61,571 nucleotides of DNA. It comes from Prototheca cutis. Its lineage: Eukaryota > Chlorophyta > Trebouxiophyceae > Chlorellales > Chlorellaceae. Every line of letters begins with the position of its first letter. The stretch's first letter is position 1. A program made the translations under genes and the position numbers. Shown here in pieces: positions 11,171 to 23,800 of the stretch. The notes beneath the pieces are model-generated. The model was given only the letters and a program-made list of their open reading frames with translations, was not told where the DNA came from and searched no databases. The stretch spans positions 988,659 to 1,050,229 of the forward strand of contig BCIH01000004.1 in NCBI GenBank assembly GCA_002897115.2, given 5' to 3'.

Positions 11171-13656
11171 ATGAAGGCCGCCAGAGCCATGCAGCGCTCG
11201 GCGCGGTCTGGGTGCAGGCTGATGACGTCCAACGCCAAGGGACCCAGCAAGGTGCGGCGCAGGGTTTTGGGGGTTTGAGCTGGGTGCTGGGACACTGCTG
11301 CTCCAGGGCAGGCCGGCATTCCTCTCTGGCGACTCAGGCTGTCTCGCCCCCTCTTTCTCCTCTTTCACAGCCCGAGGATCCGGTGTTTGTATCAGCCAAG
11401 CAGGCCAAGGCCGCGTCCACCAAGGGTGATGCTGCAGCCAAGGCTGGGGCGCTGCCTGTTTCGGCGGCAGGGAGTCAGGCACCCCCAACCGGGGCGGGCA
11501 AGGCCCCCGCCCCACCGCCCCCACCTGGCGCCGCCAAGGCTGGGACATCGCCACCACCACCACCACCACCTCCCCGGAACAACACCTGGCTGCTGCACCC
11601 GATGCTGCCGGTGGACGTCCGACTGGTCCTGGCCGGTGCGGTGGGTGCGGGCGCTGCTGCGTACGTCTGGAACGAGGCCAATGCGCCGTCCAAGGAGCCC
11701 ACAGCTTGGGACAATGGCACAGAGGAGAGTGTGCCTGTAGAGACCCATGACACCATTGCTGGGCCCACCAGTGATGAGCAGGTGGTGGACGAGCCCAAAG
11801 ATGCTGCCGCCGAGGTCACCCCAGAGTTTGGCCCGACCACCGAGACTTCTGGCACAGTGGAAACTGGCGCTGGGGTGGAGGAGGAGGCACCCCCAGCTCC
11901 TGCCGCGGAGGCTGACGCGGCGCTGGTGGAGGCACTGACGGCCGTGCTTTCCAAGGACGCCGCGCAACTGCTGGAGGAGACCGATGCGGCCCTGCGTCGC
12001 GCTCGGGAAAACGATGAGCCCGAAGTGGAATTGGAAAAGGAGGAGTCCGAACCGAAGGGCAAGGATGTGCCAGCGGCGGCAGAGGCACCAGAAACCACGC
12101 TGGCCCCTGCCAAGCCCGAGCAGGAGACCAAGCCTGCTGTGACACCCATGCGCCGCGAGAGCAAGGCCAGCGGCCGTGAGACAACGATGGCGGAGCAGCT
12201 GAGCGCCATGCACGGCGCCATCTCCGACACCGTGGCTGAACAGCTGTCCAGCGACATTGCCAAGGTTGGTTGTCGGGCTGTGTGTGTTGTGTTGTGTGGA
12301 CGGGCGGTGGTGCTTGGTGGACAAGGAAGGGTGTTGTTTGTGACAGTCGTGGGTTTGCGGGAATGATGATGACGAGGATACCACGAGTATCGTGTGACGA
12401 CGAACAAATGCACATCTACAATCGGATTGCGTTTCCTCTTTTGCCAGGGTGGTCGTGGCGTGGGCGCAAGTGCCCCCGGCACAGCGGCGGCTTCCCGGCC
12501 GCGGGCCCCTGTGAAGCCTGTGCCGGCACCGCAGCTGGTCGAATCCGGGGCGACCGCCGGCACGACAAGCGGCGGGGTTCCCGTTGCGTCACCCGCTGCT
12601 GCTGCGGCGGCGGCGCACTTGGTCGGCGTGAGCGACGCCGCTCAGTTGACGTTGGGTCTGCGGTCCGACCTCACCGCGGCTGGTCTGCTGGCGGCCGCAG
12701 AAGCCCGGGGTCGCGGCCCCGGCGCAGACTGGGCCGAGTTTGGCCACCGGCACCGCCAGGCTGCCGAGGATGCGGCGACGCTGGCAGCGGTGCTCGAGGC
12801 CGTGGCGGCCCACGTTCAGGGCGAGCTGGCCGAAATTCAGGCGGCGCTGGCAGCGCAGCGCGTCGCGACACAGGAGGTGCAAGCCGGGCGCGAGGCCGCG
12901 GTTCGTGACGCTGTGAGCAAAGCCTCGGTCAAGGCGCAACACGCAATGGCAGTGCGCGAGGCAGAGCTGGCACTGCAGCACGCTGAGGTGCTGATTGCCG
13001 AGCGTGAGGCACGGCGGCCGGCCCTGGACGCGCTGCGCCTTCGCCTTTCCGCCCTGGAAACCGCGTTCCGCCGGCGCAGCGACGAGCGCCGCAGCGGCGC
13101 CGAGGCCCACGCCGTTGCGCTGGGCGCCCTGGGGCTCCGCACGCTGCTCGAAGAAGGTGACAGTGGTAAGACCGACCCTAACGCCAGTGTGAGCCCGCTG
13201 CTCAACGCCGCGGCGCGATCCGATGAGCTGGTCGCTGCCGTGATGAAGACGCTGCCGTCGCAGGCGCCACCGTCGCGGGTGCAATTGGCAGACGAGCTCG
13301 AGGCGGTGACTGCTGAAGCTCGAACGCTGGGCCTGCTGCCGGGCAACGGAGCTCCTGGTCCGTTGGCCGTGGCGCTCGCGAAGCTGGGCGGCGCGCTCAA
13401 GGTCTCGGAGCGCGGGGCAACCGGTACCGCTGCAGTACCGGCCCTGGACACGGCACTCGGCACCGCGGCCGACGCCGTCGCGGCCGGCGACCTGGTCGCG
13501 GCCGCCAAGGCGCTGGAGCGGGCCACGAGCCAGGGCACTGCAGCCGAGGCTCTGCTGGCCAACTGGGCCGCCAAAGCACGGGCTCGGGCTGCGGTGGAGC
13601 AGCATGCAAAGCTTCTGGAAGCGCACGCCGCCGCCATTGCCGCCGCGGTGGCATGA
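11171..13656 (+). CDS. MIC60: MICOS subunit MIC60 (mitofilin)
   Basis: Core subunit of the mitochondrial contact site and cristae organising system; inner-membrane protein facing the intermembrane space. Exons 11171-11251, 11371-12264, 12448-13656 give 727 residues. The first exon encodes a basic, acid-free presequence (MKAARAMQRSARSGCRLM). A Pro-rich stretch with a run of eight Pro precedes one membrane segment (DVRLVLAGAVGAGAAAYVW, about residues 112-130). A long acidic/Ala-rich region and a coiled coil follow. The C-terminal mitofilin signature is clear: GPLAVALAKLGGALKVSERG, AAGDLVAAAKALERATSQGT, EALLANWAAKARARAAVEQH, near the end as expected. The Pro-rich insert before the membrane helix is longer than I would expect. 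Confidence 0.9.
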
Positions 13657-14072
13657 GGAGGCGTGTGCGCAGGGGTCCTGATTGTCGCGGTGCATGGCTC
13701 TGCATCTCTCCCATGCACGAATGGAAACACCGCAACGGCAGTGTTCTCCCTTCTTTTTCTGTGCGCTCAACAATGTAGCAGCAGCAGGTGCCATAGGCAT
13801 GTGGTTCATGAATGACAGTGAGAGTGTGTGGATGCGTCGAGGAGCCTAACAGGGTTTGGAGTTGCTAGAGTGAGAGTGTCGCTCTGTATGGAAGGCACAA
13901 ATCCAAGAAAATGGTACCAGGACTGATGCCCAAGTGGAAGCACGTTGGAAGCACCCCAAGGGAACTGCTCTCAACTGGAGGTCTCCTTGCCCATCAGGAT
14001 CATTCCACACCTTTTGACCAAAAAGTAATTGCCGCACATACATGACCCGTTCCGGCATTCAAGGCTACAGGA
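13657..14072. other. Intergenic, convergent 3' flanks
   Basis: 416 bp between the stops of MIC60 (+) and the unrecognised membrane gene (-). No coding signal. Confidence 0.5.
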
Positions 14073-16603
14073 CTATGTGGATGGTTCGTCTTGCTTCCCC
14101 TTGCCCTGAAAGGCAGGCAGCTTGATGCGTGGCAGGCTCAATCTCACTTCCGGCAGCCTCCAAGAGGAAAGCCACCCCTTTGAGGCAGGGACCACAGGTG
14201 TTTCCTGCCCGCCAGCGTCGGTTGCAGCATGAGTGCTGGCATCGGGACGACCACTCGCCGTTGGCTTTGATCCCGGGTTTTCATCACAAGCACCGGTGGC
14301 AGCACGGTTATCCTCAGCAGCGCTTCCTGCAACCTCTGCCACATGACCACCAGCCCTCACATCATCGCGCATTGCCTGACGCTGTGCCTCCTCCTCCTGG
14401 GTGGTAGCTGCCGGCACACCCTGTGTTGGGCGGCCTGCATTCCAGCGCCTAACCAGAGTCAGCGGCGCACGGAACGAGTCCCAGGCACGACCCACAGCAT
14501 CCTGAGCCCGGGTGCCGAGCTCCGCAACCCCGGTCTGGACACCGTGCAGGCGGGCATGCAGATCTGATCGGGCTCGCTGCCACGCGTCCCCGCTCCATTC
14601 CCGCAGCGACCGCCGTCTTGTTGCCCAAACACCCAAGCCTGTGAGGTGATCACGCGGGGCAGGGGAACCTGGAGCACTAGTTTTGTGGTCATAGAAACTG
14701 TCCAGATGGTGCATTTAAAAAGCAAACACAACTGCAAGTTTTGACTTCCCCCTTTCAATATCCAGTCATTTTGCAACGGCGTCCTTGAAGCCCGGCCCTA
14801 CCCTGCTCGGCCGCGAGTGCTTCAACCGCGTCGAGTGCCTCCATCCGCTCCCACGGCATGCCCATGCCTTCCAGTTCGATCTCAGGTGGCAGCACCGCAT
14901 CACCCTGTGCGCAGAGGGGCATGAGGGGGGACAACTGGTGGTGGCCACAAACAAGCTCAACGTCATGCCAGGAGTACGCAGTTAGCCCAACTCAATCATG
15001 CCTGGCGGAGGAGTAGGAGAGCGATGTCTGACCGTCGCCACTGGAAAAGCCGACCGAGGCCTGTGCTGGGTTCTCGGGCCCACAGGTCCGACCACACTAT
15101 CAGCGGCGGCGCGCCTCGTTGTTCGACAGTAGATGACTTGGACGTGATGAGCAAGGCGCGTCCTGGTTCACGCTGACCGGTGCCCACTGATGTGCTGGCA
15201 GCAGCATCGGGGCTTTCTGCCGTCATGGACTCGTCTACTGCCATTCGCTCGACTTCTTGTCGCGGCTGTGCATCATTACTTTCAGTCCCTGCACTCACCA
15301 ACCACCGCCGATATGCCTCCTGTGCACCTGCAGAAGCAATCCCTGTCTTCATTAAGTCGCCTTCTCCACCCTCTCCCACCGGCAGCTCTGGCCGTGGCTG
15401 CACAGACAGCAGACGCAGCTTGTGATGGCTGTCGCCGGGCAGGGCACGCAGCAGCTTCCACCCGGCTTCCTGAACACTCGTGGCGCCGGCCAGGTGACAG
15501 CACAGCGCCTCGCCTCGCTGAGCCTTGGACTGGGCCCACACACCGGCGGGGATTCTGGGGGGTTTCGGGATGGCCAGGGGCCGGAAAGGCTCTTCGCTGC
15601 TTTCATGGAAGGACTTTTTGCATTCTCATTTTTGAAAAACCTCATATATGATGTGGATCAGAGTGCGTGCATGTTCATCACACAGTCCCATATCCCTGCA
15701 GAATCCATCACCTATGGATTGATTGATAACACGCAGGCCCACCGGCGCCAAACCACTCACCGCCGCCACCAAGCCCACAGGCGATGCAGCGCCGGATAGT
15801 GCACGACCTGCATGGTGGGAACACCGCCGTAATTGCCGACGCGGGTAAGCACCACAGGGATGGGCCGGACGTAGGGCCCCGTGGCCCTGGGTGGCAGCTG
15901 TCTCGGGTCGGTGTATCGTGCCCAGCCGGGGATGACACCCCACCGCAGCAGCAGAGCTATGCTTCCTGCAATTCATGAATTGAGATAGAGGTGTTGAGTC
16001 AATCAGACTTACATCTGTGTCATGCGCCGCAGAGTCGTCGTTGAACGCAGATCACCACCTCCTGATGGAGCAGCCAGCCCACCCACTACCCTGTGGATCC
16101 CGCATACCTGCGCATACAACGGCGCTGGCGAGACGAGCTTCCGAACGATGGATTGCGATCCACTCTACAGACTCGTTCCACATGGGCACAAGCTTGTCCC
16201 GCAGGGTCGTGGGTTGCTGCGCGCCAGGCCCATTGCCCTGCGCGTCACCCTTCCAGCTCTGGCTTCCGGCCCCAGCATCGGAGGGTGCCGGCTCGAGAGA
16301 GGACGTCTCCCTGGCCTCCTCCGGAGTCAGTGGCATCCCGAAAATCGCTACAAATTCATTACATGCATTGTGGGTGGGCCCAGCAATGTGCGAGGGGATA
16401 CAAGTACGTTTGAAAGGAACCTTTGCTTGGTGCTCTGATCTCTTTCTTCTTCCTCCCACCACACCACCAGCGAGGAGTACCAAGTGGGACATCGAGCTCC
16501 GATTGGAATGCATGCACCACGGCGCGCATGCATTGTTTCCTTGCAGCAAAACGACAGGTTTAAATCGTTGTAGTGTTTGCCGGATCAATTGGGCACTTGC
16601 CAT
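14073..16603 (-). CDS. Unrecognised protein, one predicted membrane segment
   Basis: No family recognised. Six-exon model: 16603-16108, 15965-15761, 15695-15641, 15613-15002, 14904-14802, 14668-14073, giving 688 residues with all phases closing. The fourth intron starts with GC (CAG|GCATGA). Exon 1 may begin at MASAQLIRQTLQRFK, which resembles an organellar presequence, or at the ATG at 16336. Notable segments are KLVPMWNESVEWIAIHRSEA, a hydrophobic stretch IALLLRWGVIPGW, PIPVVLTRVGNYGGVPTMQV, CDEHARTLIHIIYE and PEIELEGMGMPWERMEALDA. The C-terminal 195 residues are basic and low in complexity. The middle exons look structured, so this is likely a real organellar or membrane protein. Start and exon 1 are uncertain because the neighbour's ATG lies 75 bp away on the other strand. 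Confidence 0.6.
14905..15001 (-). other. GC-AG intron in unrecognised membrane gene
   Basis: The upstream exon ends LLLLRQ, and the reading frame stops one codon after the donor. The donor is CAG|GCATGA and the acceptor GCGCACAG. The join is phase 0 to GDAVLPPEIELEG. No in-phase GT donor was found nearby. Confidence 0.5.
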
Positions 16604-16677
16604 TGTCGCGAGGGGCCCACGGTGTTGCTCGTGCCGGTGAGCCCGGCCCTGGGCTGGTCCCCCGACCTGGCTGCGCC
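16604..16677. promoter_or_regulatory. Very short head-to-head interval
   Basis: Only 74 bp separate the most upstream ATG of the minus-strand gene from the ABCF3 ATG at 16678. If that ATG is right, the two share a compact bidirectional promoter or overlap in 5' UTRs. If the minus gene starts at 16336, the interval is 341 bp. Confidence 0.4.
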
Positions 16678-18326
16678 ATGTCCGAGGTGCGCGCGCTTCT
16701 GACCTCTGCAAACGCCCAGGGTGGGGACGAAACGGTCCTGGACTATGTGGCAAGCGTGGTGGAGGACCCGGACTTTGAGTTTGGCCCCGATTGCCAGGAT
16801 GCCATGGACGCCATTGCCCCAGTGCTGGTGAGCTCTTTGGGGGGGGGGGACACTGGTGTTTATACCGCATGTGGGGTGTGATTGCAGTTTATCCTACTGG
16901 CTTTTCTGAGGTCAACTCAATATCATTGACATGATGGAGGGGGGCCCCCTATCACGGAAAGAAAGGAAGGGCTGTGATCTTGTACCCTGCACCAACTGCT
17001 TGGCTGATCCAGGCCTCGTCACAATTTGTCACCAGCACTCCTCTCATTGTACCATGTCGTTCAATCCTACCACACTATTATTCTTGCAGGTGGACGCGGG
17101 CTGCCTGCCAGACGACGCAGCGGTGCTGGAGCTGTGCCGGTCGCTGAGGCGGCTGCTGGGCAAGGAGGAAGCGCCAGCTGCCTCGGCCGCCGACAGCGGC
17201 GCGGCCGGCGTGGCAGCCGGCTCGCGGGTCGGGTTTCATGCGCTGGAGCGCGGCCCCGTGTTGATGGGGGAACTGGGCGAAGCCGGCGCGCACCCTGCGG
17301 ATCGGCTGGATGCCAAGCATTTGATCCAGGGCCGGTGGGTGGACCGTGGTGAGGACGCTGAGGAGGAGTTTACAGTCATGCGCCCCAAGGACTTGCTCAA
17401 GCTTAAAAAGGCCAATGAACGTGCCGAAAAGGTGCAGCGTGCCGCCTACGCCGCGCACCAGGCGCAGGCCCTGGCAGCGATGAAGGGCCGTCGTATCACC
17501 ATCCAGCGAGGCGGTGGCGGGCCCGCGGTGCGGGATATCCACCTCGACCGATTCTCCGTGGGGAACGGCGGCGCGGATCTCGTCGAGGACGCCACCCTCA
17601 CCCTTGCATGGGGTCACAAGTGAGAAGGCATTTTTTTGTGTAGTGTGGTGTGATGTGCTTCTTCTCCTGCCGCTTCCCAAAACCGACGCACCCTCACAAC
17701 AGCTCCATTCCAAATGGCCCAAACTGCAGGTACGGCCTGGTGGGACGGAACGGGAGTGGCAAGACGACGTTCCTTCGTGCAATGGAGTCTGGCGAGATCA
17801 AGGGCATCCCTGCCAACTGCCAGGTTCTGCATGTGGAGCAGGAGGTGCTGGGCGACGAGATGTCGGCCCTGGATGCCATTCTTTCTTGCGACCTGGAGCG
17901 GGCAGAGCTGCTGGCGGAGGAGCAGGTGCTGCTGCAGGCCATGGAAGAAGAAGGCGTGGATGAGGCAGTGGATGGCACAGTGGATGGGGCGACGGCACCG
18001 GATGGAACGTGCACAGAGCCCCAGGACCCATCCAACGGCGCGCCGTTGTCTGAAAAGGAGGCGGCGCGGACCGCAGAGCTCGCGGCGCGTCTGGAGGCCG
18101 TGAGCAGGCGTCTATTAGAGATCGACGCATACGGTGCTGAGGCCCGGGCGGCCGCCATCCTGTCAGGTCTCTCCTTCACCAAGGAGATGATGGTGAGGGT
18201 CGGGGTGGACTGAGTTTTCATTATTTGGTGTTGACTATTGCATGGCATATGTGTCAGTTGGAAAGCCCAACAGACACACTTCAGGCTTGTCCCTTGGCCG
18301 CGCCCAAATCCGTGAAAGCACTCCAC

Positions 18327-18385
<59 letters not shown>

Positions 18386-19385
18386 TCTTCTGCAGGATCG
18401 ACCAACGCAGGAATTTAGCGGTGGCTGGCGCATGCGCGTGGCTCTGGCCCGGGCGCTGTTTGTCGAGCCCGACCTCATGCTTTTGGATGAGCCCACCAAC
18501 CACCTGGACCTTCATGCCGTGCTGTGGCTCCAGGATTACCTCATCAAGTGCGTGGGCACAGTGGAGGGCATGTTTGCTTTTTTTTTTTTGGCTTTTTTTG
18601 GGGGGGGGGCTGCCCGCACAGCAGAGTATCTGCGACTCTGTCTCCATGCTGCAGCACTCCCACTTCTCGTGCCCCCGCTGCAACAGGTGGGACAAGACGG
18701 TCATCATCGTGTCACATGCCCGCGAGTTTCTGAATGCAGTGTGCACCGACACGGTTCACCTGCACAACCGCAAGATGACGCAGTACAAGGGCGACTACGA
18801 CGTCTTCCGCCGTACTTTCTTGGACCGGGTGAAGACCACCAAGGCGGCCGCGGCGGCGCAGGAGGAGAAGAAGAAGCATCTCATGGAGTTTATCAATACC
18901 TTCCGTTACAATGCCAACCGTGCTGCACTGGTGCAGTCGCGCATCAAAGCACTGGAGCGCATGACGGAGATCGAGGTCATTGAGGAAGATCCGGCATACG
19001 TGTTCAACTTCCCCTCCCCGACCGACCTCGTATCGCCGCCGGTGCTGGGCTTCACGGATGTGGACTTTGCGTACCCTGGTGGGCCTACGCTCTTCCGCAA
19101 CCTGAACTTTGGCGTGGGCCTGGAGTCGCGGTTTGCCATCGTGGGGCCCAACGGCATCGGCAAGTCCACACTGCTGGGCCTGATCAGCGGAACGCTGCAG
19201 CCCGTCAAGGGCACCGTCTTCAAAAACCCAAAGCTTCGCATGGGCGTCTTCTCCCAGCACCACGTAGACAGCCTGGACCTGGCGCTCACACCGCTGCAGT
19301 ACCTTTCAAAGTGCTTCCCCGGGGTGCGCGGTGGATTTGAGGGGGAGCTGGTTGTGGAAAGTGTCACTGGCTGGCTGACTGGTGG

Positions 19386-19418
<33 letters not shown>

Positions 19419-20038
19419 GTAGGGGGAGGGCATGGAGCCATATGGTATGGCCAAGAGCTTGAGCTCGATGTCATCCAAATCCAGGGGCATACCCACACTC
19501 CATTCCTTCTTTCTTCACACACAAAATACAGCACAAGGAGCAAGAGTACCGGAGCCACCTCGCTGGCTTTGGCCTGCCGGCAGACCTCCAGACACAGACC
19601 ATGTACACAATGTCTGGTGCGTTTGGAGGGGTCATCCTGTTTGAAGACCAGGACACTGTGTGATTGATGCTTTTACTTGTACTGGCATGAGCCTGTAAAA
19701 TCTCTCCTCCTGTACATGACCCCACACCCCCATCAAGCTCCCGACGACACGCCTCTGCCACAGGTGGCCAAAAGTCTAGGGTATCATTTTCCAAGTTGAC
19801 ATGGACACGTCCACACATGCTGCTGCTGGACGAGCCGTCCAACCACTTGGATTTGGATGCTGTGGAGGCGCTGGTGCAGAGCCTGGCTGCTTACAAGGGC
19901 GCGGTGATCATGGTCTCCCACGACCAGCACCTCATTGAGAGCACCGTCGACGAGCTGTGGGCAGTGGAGGACAACACCATCGGCGCCTTCCACGGCACCT
20001 TTGAAGACTACAAGAAGCGCCTGCGCCAGATGAACTGA
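16678..20038 (+). CDS. ABCF3: ABC-F ATPase, ABCF3/GCN20 type
   Basis: Soluble ABC protein with two nucleotide-binding domains and no membrane segments. GCN20-type members act on ribosomes with GCN1 in amino-acid-starvation signalling. Exons 16678-16827, 17090-17619, 17730-18192, 18396-18547, 18687-19323, 19532-19616, 19764-20038 give 763 residues, all phases closing. The N-terminal ABCF3-type domain contains [18 protein letters not shown]1 has Walker [10 protein letters not shown], signature FSGGWRMR and Walker [17 protein letters not shown]2 has Walker [10 protein letters not shown], signature MSGGQKSRV (formed across the last splice) and Walker [15 protein letters not shown]. Both D-loop and H-loop (VSHAREF, VSHDQHL) motifs are present. 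An acidic insert after the first Walker A region is unusually long. Confidence 0.96.
18328..18382 (+). repeat. (CA)n microsatellite in ABCF3 intron 3
   Basis: About 27 CA units directly upstream of the pyrimidine tract and acceptor at 18395. This is where the branch point and polypyrimidine tract normally sit. Confidence 0.97.
18578..18609 (+). repeat. Poly-T / poly-G junction in ABCF3 intron 4
   Basis: A T12 run, then GGC, T7 and G10, inside the intron 18548-18686. Confidence 0.95.
19387..19415 (+). repeat. (GT)n microsatellite in ABCF3 intron 5
   Basis: About 14 GT units, 60 bp after the donor at 19324. It is the reverse complement of the (CA)n tract in intron 3 of the same transcript. 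Confidence 0.97.
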
Positions 20039-20828
20039 TGAGCTGAGCTGATTGTGGGCAGGGCATGCGAGCTGCGCGTGCGGAGCGAGTGTGCCAATGG
20101 GAGTGCCGGAGGGAGTGGACCAGATGACGGGTCTGTGTTTTCCGGTGCCGTGCGCCTTTTGGTCATCCCTGCCCTCGTTTGTCCCCTCCGTCATTGTGGA
20201 GAGGGGGAATGGTGCAACCAGCGGACACAAGGGGGGGAACGCAATCCTCACGCTCAATAGCCGCAAGGGAGAGGCTCCATTCGTTTTGGCACCAAAAGGC
20301 CAGAAATATACAGGCACGGTGTGCTGTGACGAAATGATCACGCGCAAGTGGGCATGTCATACAGAGATAAATGGCTGAGGATTGGGGGCTCTCCTTCCAA
20401 GTCCGCCACCAAATTGAAGGTGGAGCCCGTACCCCACTCCAATCCGAGATCCCTGTATGCGAAATCCCATCGGCCACATGCACTGCGCGACTTCTTGTGT
20501 GCTTCGAGGCCGTGGCTGCAGCTTAGTTGTATTGATGCATTTTCAAGTATGGTTTGGCGCGTTTTGATGCCGACAGCGTGGTGATTCGCGGGGACACTTG
20601 GCGCCGCAGGGCCCATGGCTCTTTACGGTGGCACCTCCCGCAGGCAGGACTCGAAGAGGCCGAGAGAAGAGGAGCATGCCACGCTTGCAAGGCACGCCCT
20701 GCACTCGAGCTTCTGTGATGATTATTGATCTCATGTATCGAACCGTGGCACATGCATTGACCGAGACCGGAAACCCACACTGTATTCCCTGTGCTCTGCC
20801 CTGCAGTCGTGGGCCCAGCTGGGCCGCC
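20039..20828. other. Intergenic between ABCF3 and F-box-like gene
   Basis: 790 bp with no convincing coding signal. The plus-strand frame stays open upstream of the F-box ATG from 20598, so a 5' extension of the next gene cannot be excluded. Confidence 0.45.
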
Positions 20829-23800
20829 ATGCCTACCTCCGTGCTGCAGCACATCTTCAGCTACATCCTTGACGACGACGCGGGCCTGGAGGAACTGGCT
20901 CGGCTCCTTGCACCCTTGGAGAGCGTATGCAAGGACTGGAGGGTCGCCGCCCGCACCTACCCGCTGGTCGCCAACGTCGATGGGCCCGAGGACTTGGCGG
21001 ATGGGCCCTACAACTGGCTCACCCACGTCAGCGTGGGCTACATCTATTTCCCACGCCAGGAACTCGGCGACATGCCGGGGCACTGGCGGCTGTTCCGAGA
21101 CCCAACTTTCAGGCGGCACTCGGTCTCCAGCCTGGAGGTGATCTGGCATGCGAGCCTGCCAAAACTCTTGCCCGTGATCCACAGGTACCCATCCCTCGTC
21201 AAGCTGTCCCTGCACTGCCCAAACATCGGTCGGCACTGGAAGGGCCACCTGACCAAGGAATGGCTGGAGCCGCTGCACAGCCTTAACAAACTCACAATGC
21301 TCGAAATTTCCGGTACGTGTGCGTGGCTGAATGGAGATTTCTGCGCAGTTGAACGGAGGTGGGCGCTTCCTGCGAATGCTAGAAGCCTGATGTGACGCGA
21401 TTGCTCTCGTTCAAACTCCGTTCCCTGGCCCTCCACCACGCACACGCACCTGCAGGATACTTTGCCGCCGCAAACCTGACGTGGTTCCCGCGACGGCTGG
21501 AAAATCTGACGCTGAGTGCCTACGGGCCCGATGTTCGGTTGAATCTGTTGGTGCCCGACCCAAAGGCCGGGGAGGTCGCCGAACCGTATGCGCTGCAGCA
21601 CGCGGTGTTCAAGGCTGCTACGCTCTGGTTGGACCTGCCCTTGCTGACCGCCGTGTGCAAGACCGCACATCTGTACGCAGCGCACCTGGTGCTGGCGATG
21701 CCGGGCGAGCACCTCGATCGCAGTTCTCTCGGCGTCGAAGAGCAGCTCATTCGTGCGGTGGCCCAGGCGCTCGTAGCTGGCCCGCTGGCCGAGCTGACTC
21801 TGGGCTTTTACTCTCTGTTTTTCGAATCGGCGGCCGGCAAGGTGCGGGTGCCGAACGAGCAGTTTGAAGCAGACGCCACCATGCGGGTGCTGCGGCGGGA
21901 GCTGCTCCCGCTGTCGTTTGACCTGTGCCCCGCGCTGGTACGGTGCGAGGATTTCCTGGAGGACCGTACGCACGACGCACCGTGTTATGTGCTGGAGATG
22001 GCACGACAACCCTACGCCGGTCCGCGGAGCTACCACTTCACGACGCCTGCGGCTCCCGAGGAACTCGACACGCTGCGCCGTGTCCCCGCCCGCGCACTGA
22101 GCTGGTTCCGTGACCGGGCGCGCGCGGCGATGCTGAGCGACCCCGACTTCATCGCGGCCTCGCGGTCGACGCTGAGCACACTAGGCGAGGTGGAGCTGGG
22201 ACCGGAGCTGGACCTGACTCCCTTTGACGCGCTGCGCACGCTGAGCGCCGACGTCATTCCGGAAAACGTCCCTGGGCTGCGTCTGCCGGTGGGGCTCACG
22301 GGCCTGACCCTGGTGGTGCAGGAGGATCACGCCGCGCCCGCCGACTTTGACGCCGGGGGCCTGGTGTCTCACATCGCTGGGCTCGAGACACTAAGCCTCG
22401 TAGGGTTTCGAAACTACGACCTGGCCGCGGCGCCGGCCAGCATGCGAGACCTGTCCATCCTCGACCCCTGGCTCGACGAGCAGAACGAGCAAGTCATCGT
22501 GTTTCCCATTGGAAAGCAGGAGCGGTACACCTGGCCCACACACTGGGTCCAGGCCGCACAGGATGCACGCGCCACGAAAGACCAAGCCACGGAAGCTGCC
22601 GCCATCCGCCAGGCGATGCAAGGGGGCGGTGGGAGCCGCGGTGATGTGAGGAGGGAAACGGCGGGAGTGGCGCGGGCGAGTACGCCTGGCGGTGGTACGA
22701 CTGGCGCTCGGAACGCAGCTGCTTCCCGTGGTGCCGAGCAGTCTTCTTCACGGGGTGGTCCCCCGGCTGCCTCTGCAAATTCTGACGCCGACAGCGACAG
22801 TGGCGGCTCCTCTGAATGGGAGACGCAGAGTGGCTCTTCGGGCTGGGAGACGCAGAGCGGCTCTTCGGGCTGGGAGACTGCCAGCGGTGAGCACGGCGCT
22901 GGCATGGACGTTGATGACGACTCGGGCTCGAGCTGGGAGACGGCATCCACCTCAGATGTCGACCGTGGCACGGGTCGGGGGGCCGGCGATGACACAGCTC
23001 CCGAGCAAGGCCCGACTGCCGTGGCAACAGAGATGGATTCAGTGTCTGAGGACGACTGGGGCCCCGATGGTCTGCGGTATCCCGACGCGGCATATCTGAG
23101 TCGTCGGAACAACGGTTCCGCCACCGTGCATGGCATCCGAGAGAATGATGTTGTCCGACTGATGGGCCCTGACGGCATGGTACCAGAGCTCTTTGATTTC
23201 GTGGACGGCATCATGCGGGAGGTCATGGTCCACCACGGGAACCCCGGGCCCTGGAGACTGCAGGACGAGGCAGACCCCCCTGAAACCTTTTGGAACCGCA
23301 GCCCACCAGAGCACATCTGTGGTGCGCCGGGCGAGGGAGGGCTGCGCCCGCCGGCTGAGACGGCCTGCAATGACCCACACTGCTTCCAACACTCCAAGTT
23401 CCGCACACTTCGGGTGAGTTTAGGGGTTTTCTTTTGAGGGGGGGGACTGTTTTAGGGGAATGCGCAGGGTGAAAGAGGGTTCCTGCATACAAGCCATCAT
23501 TACCTGTAGACCAGCCAACCAGGCAAACACGCTCCTTCCTCATGCGCTGCCAGGTGACGGTGCGAGACAACCGCGACGTCATTGCCGTGGACTTTGACGC
23601 ACTGATCGACTCTGGGGCGCAGCTGGTGTCGCTCGAGGGCTTTGAGAACTACATGAGCGTGTGCCTGCTGCAACATGCCGGCGGACTCGAACAGCTCGCG
23701 GTGCGACTGCACTGTTCGGCCGTCGAGGCGGTGGAGTTTCATTTTGGAGGCACGCGTGCGCACCTGGTGCAGCAGGGTTCGGGCCGAGGGTCGGGCAACG

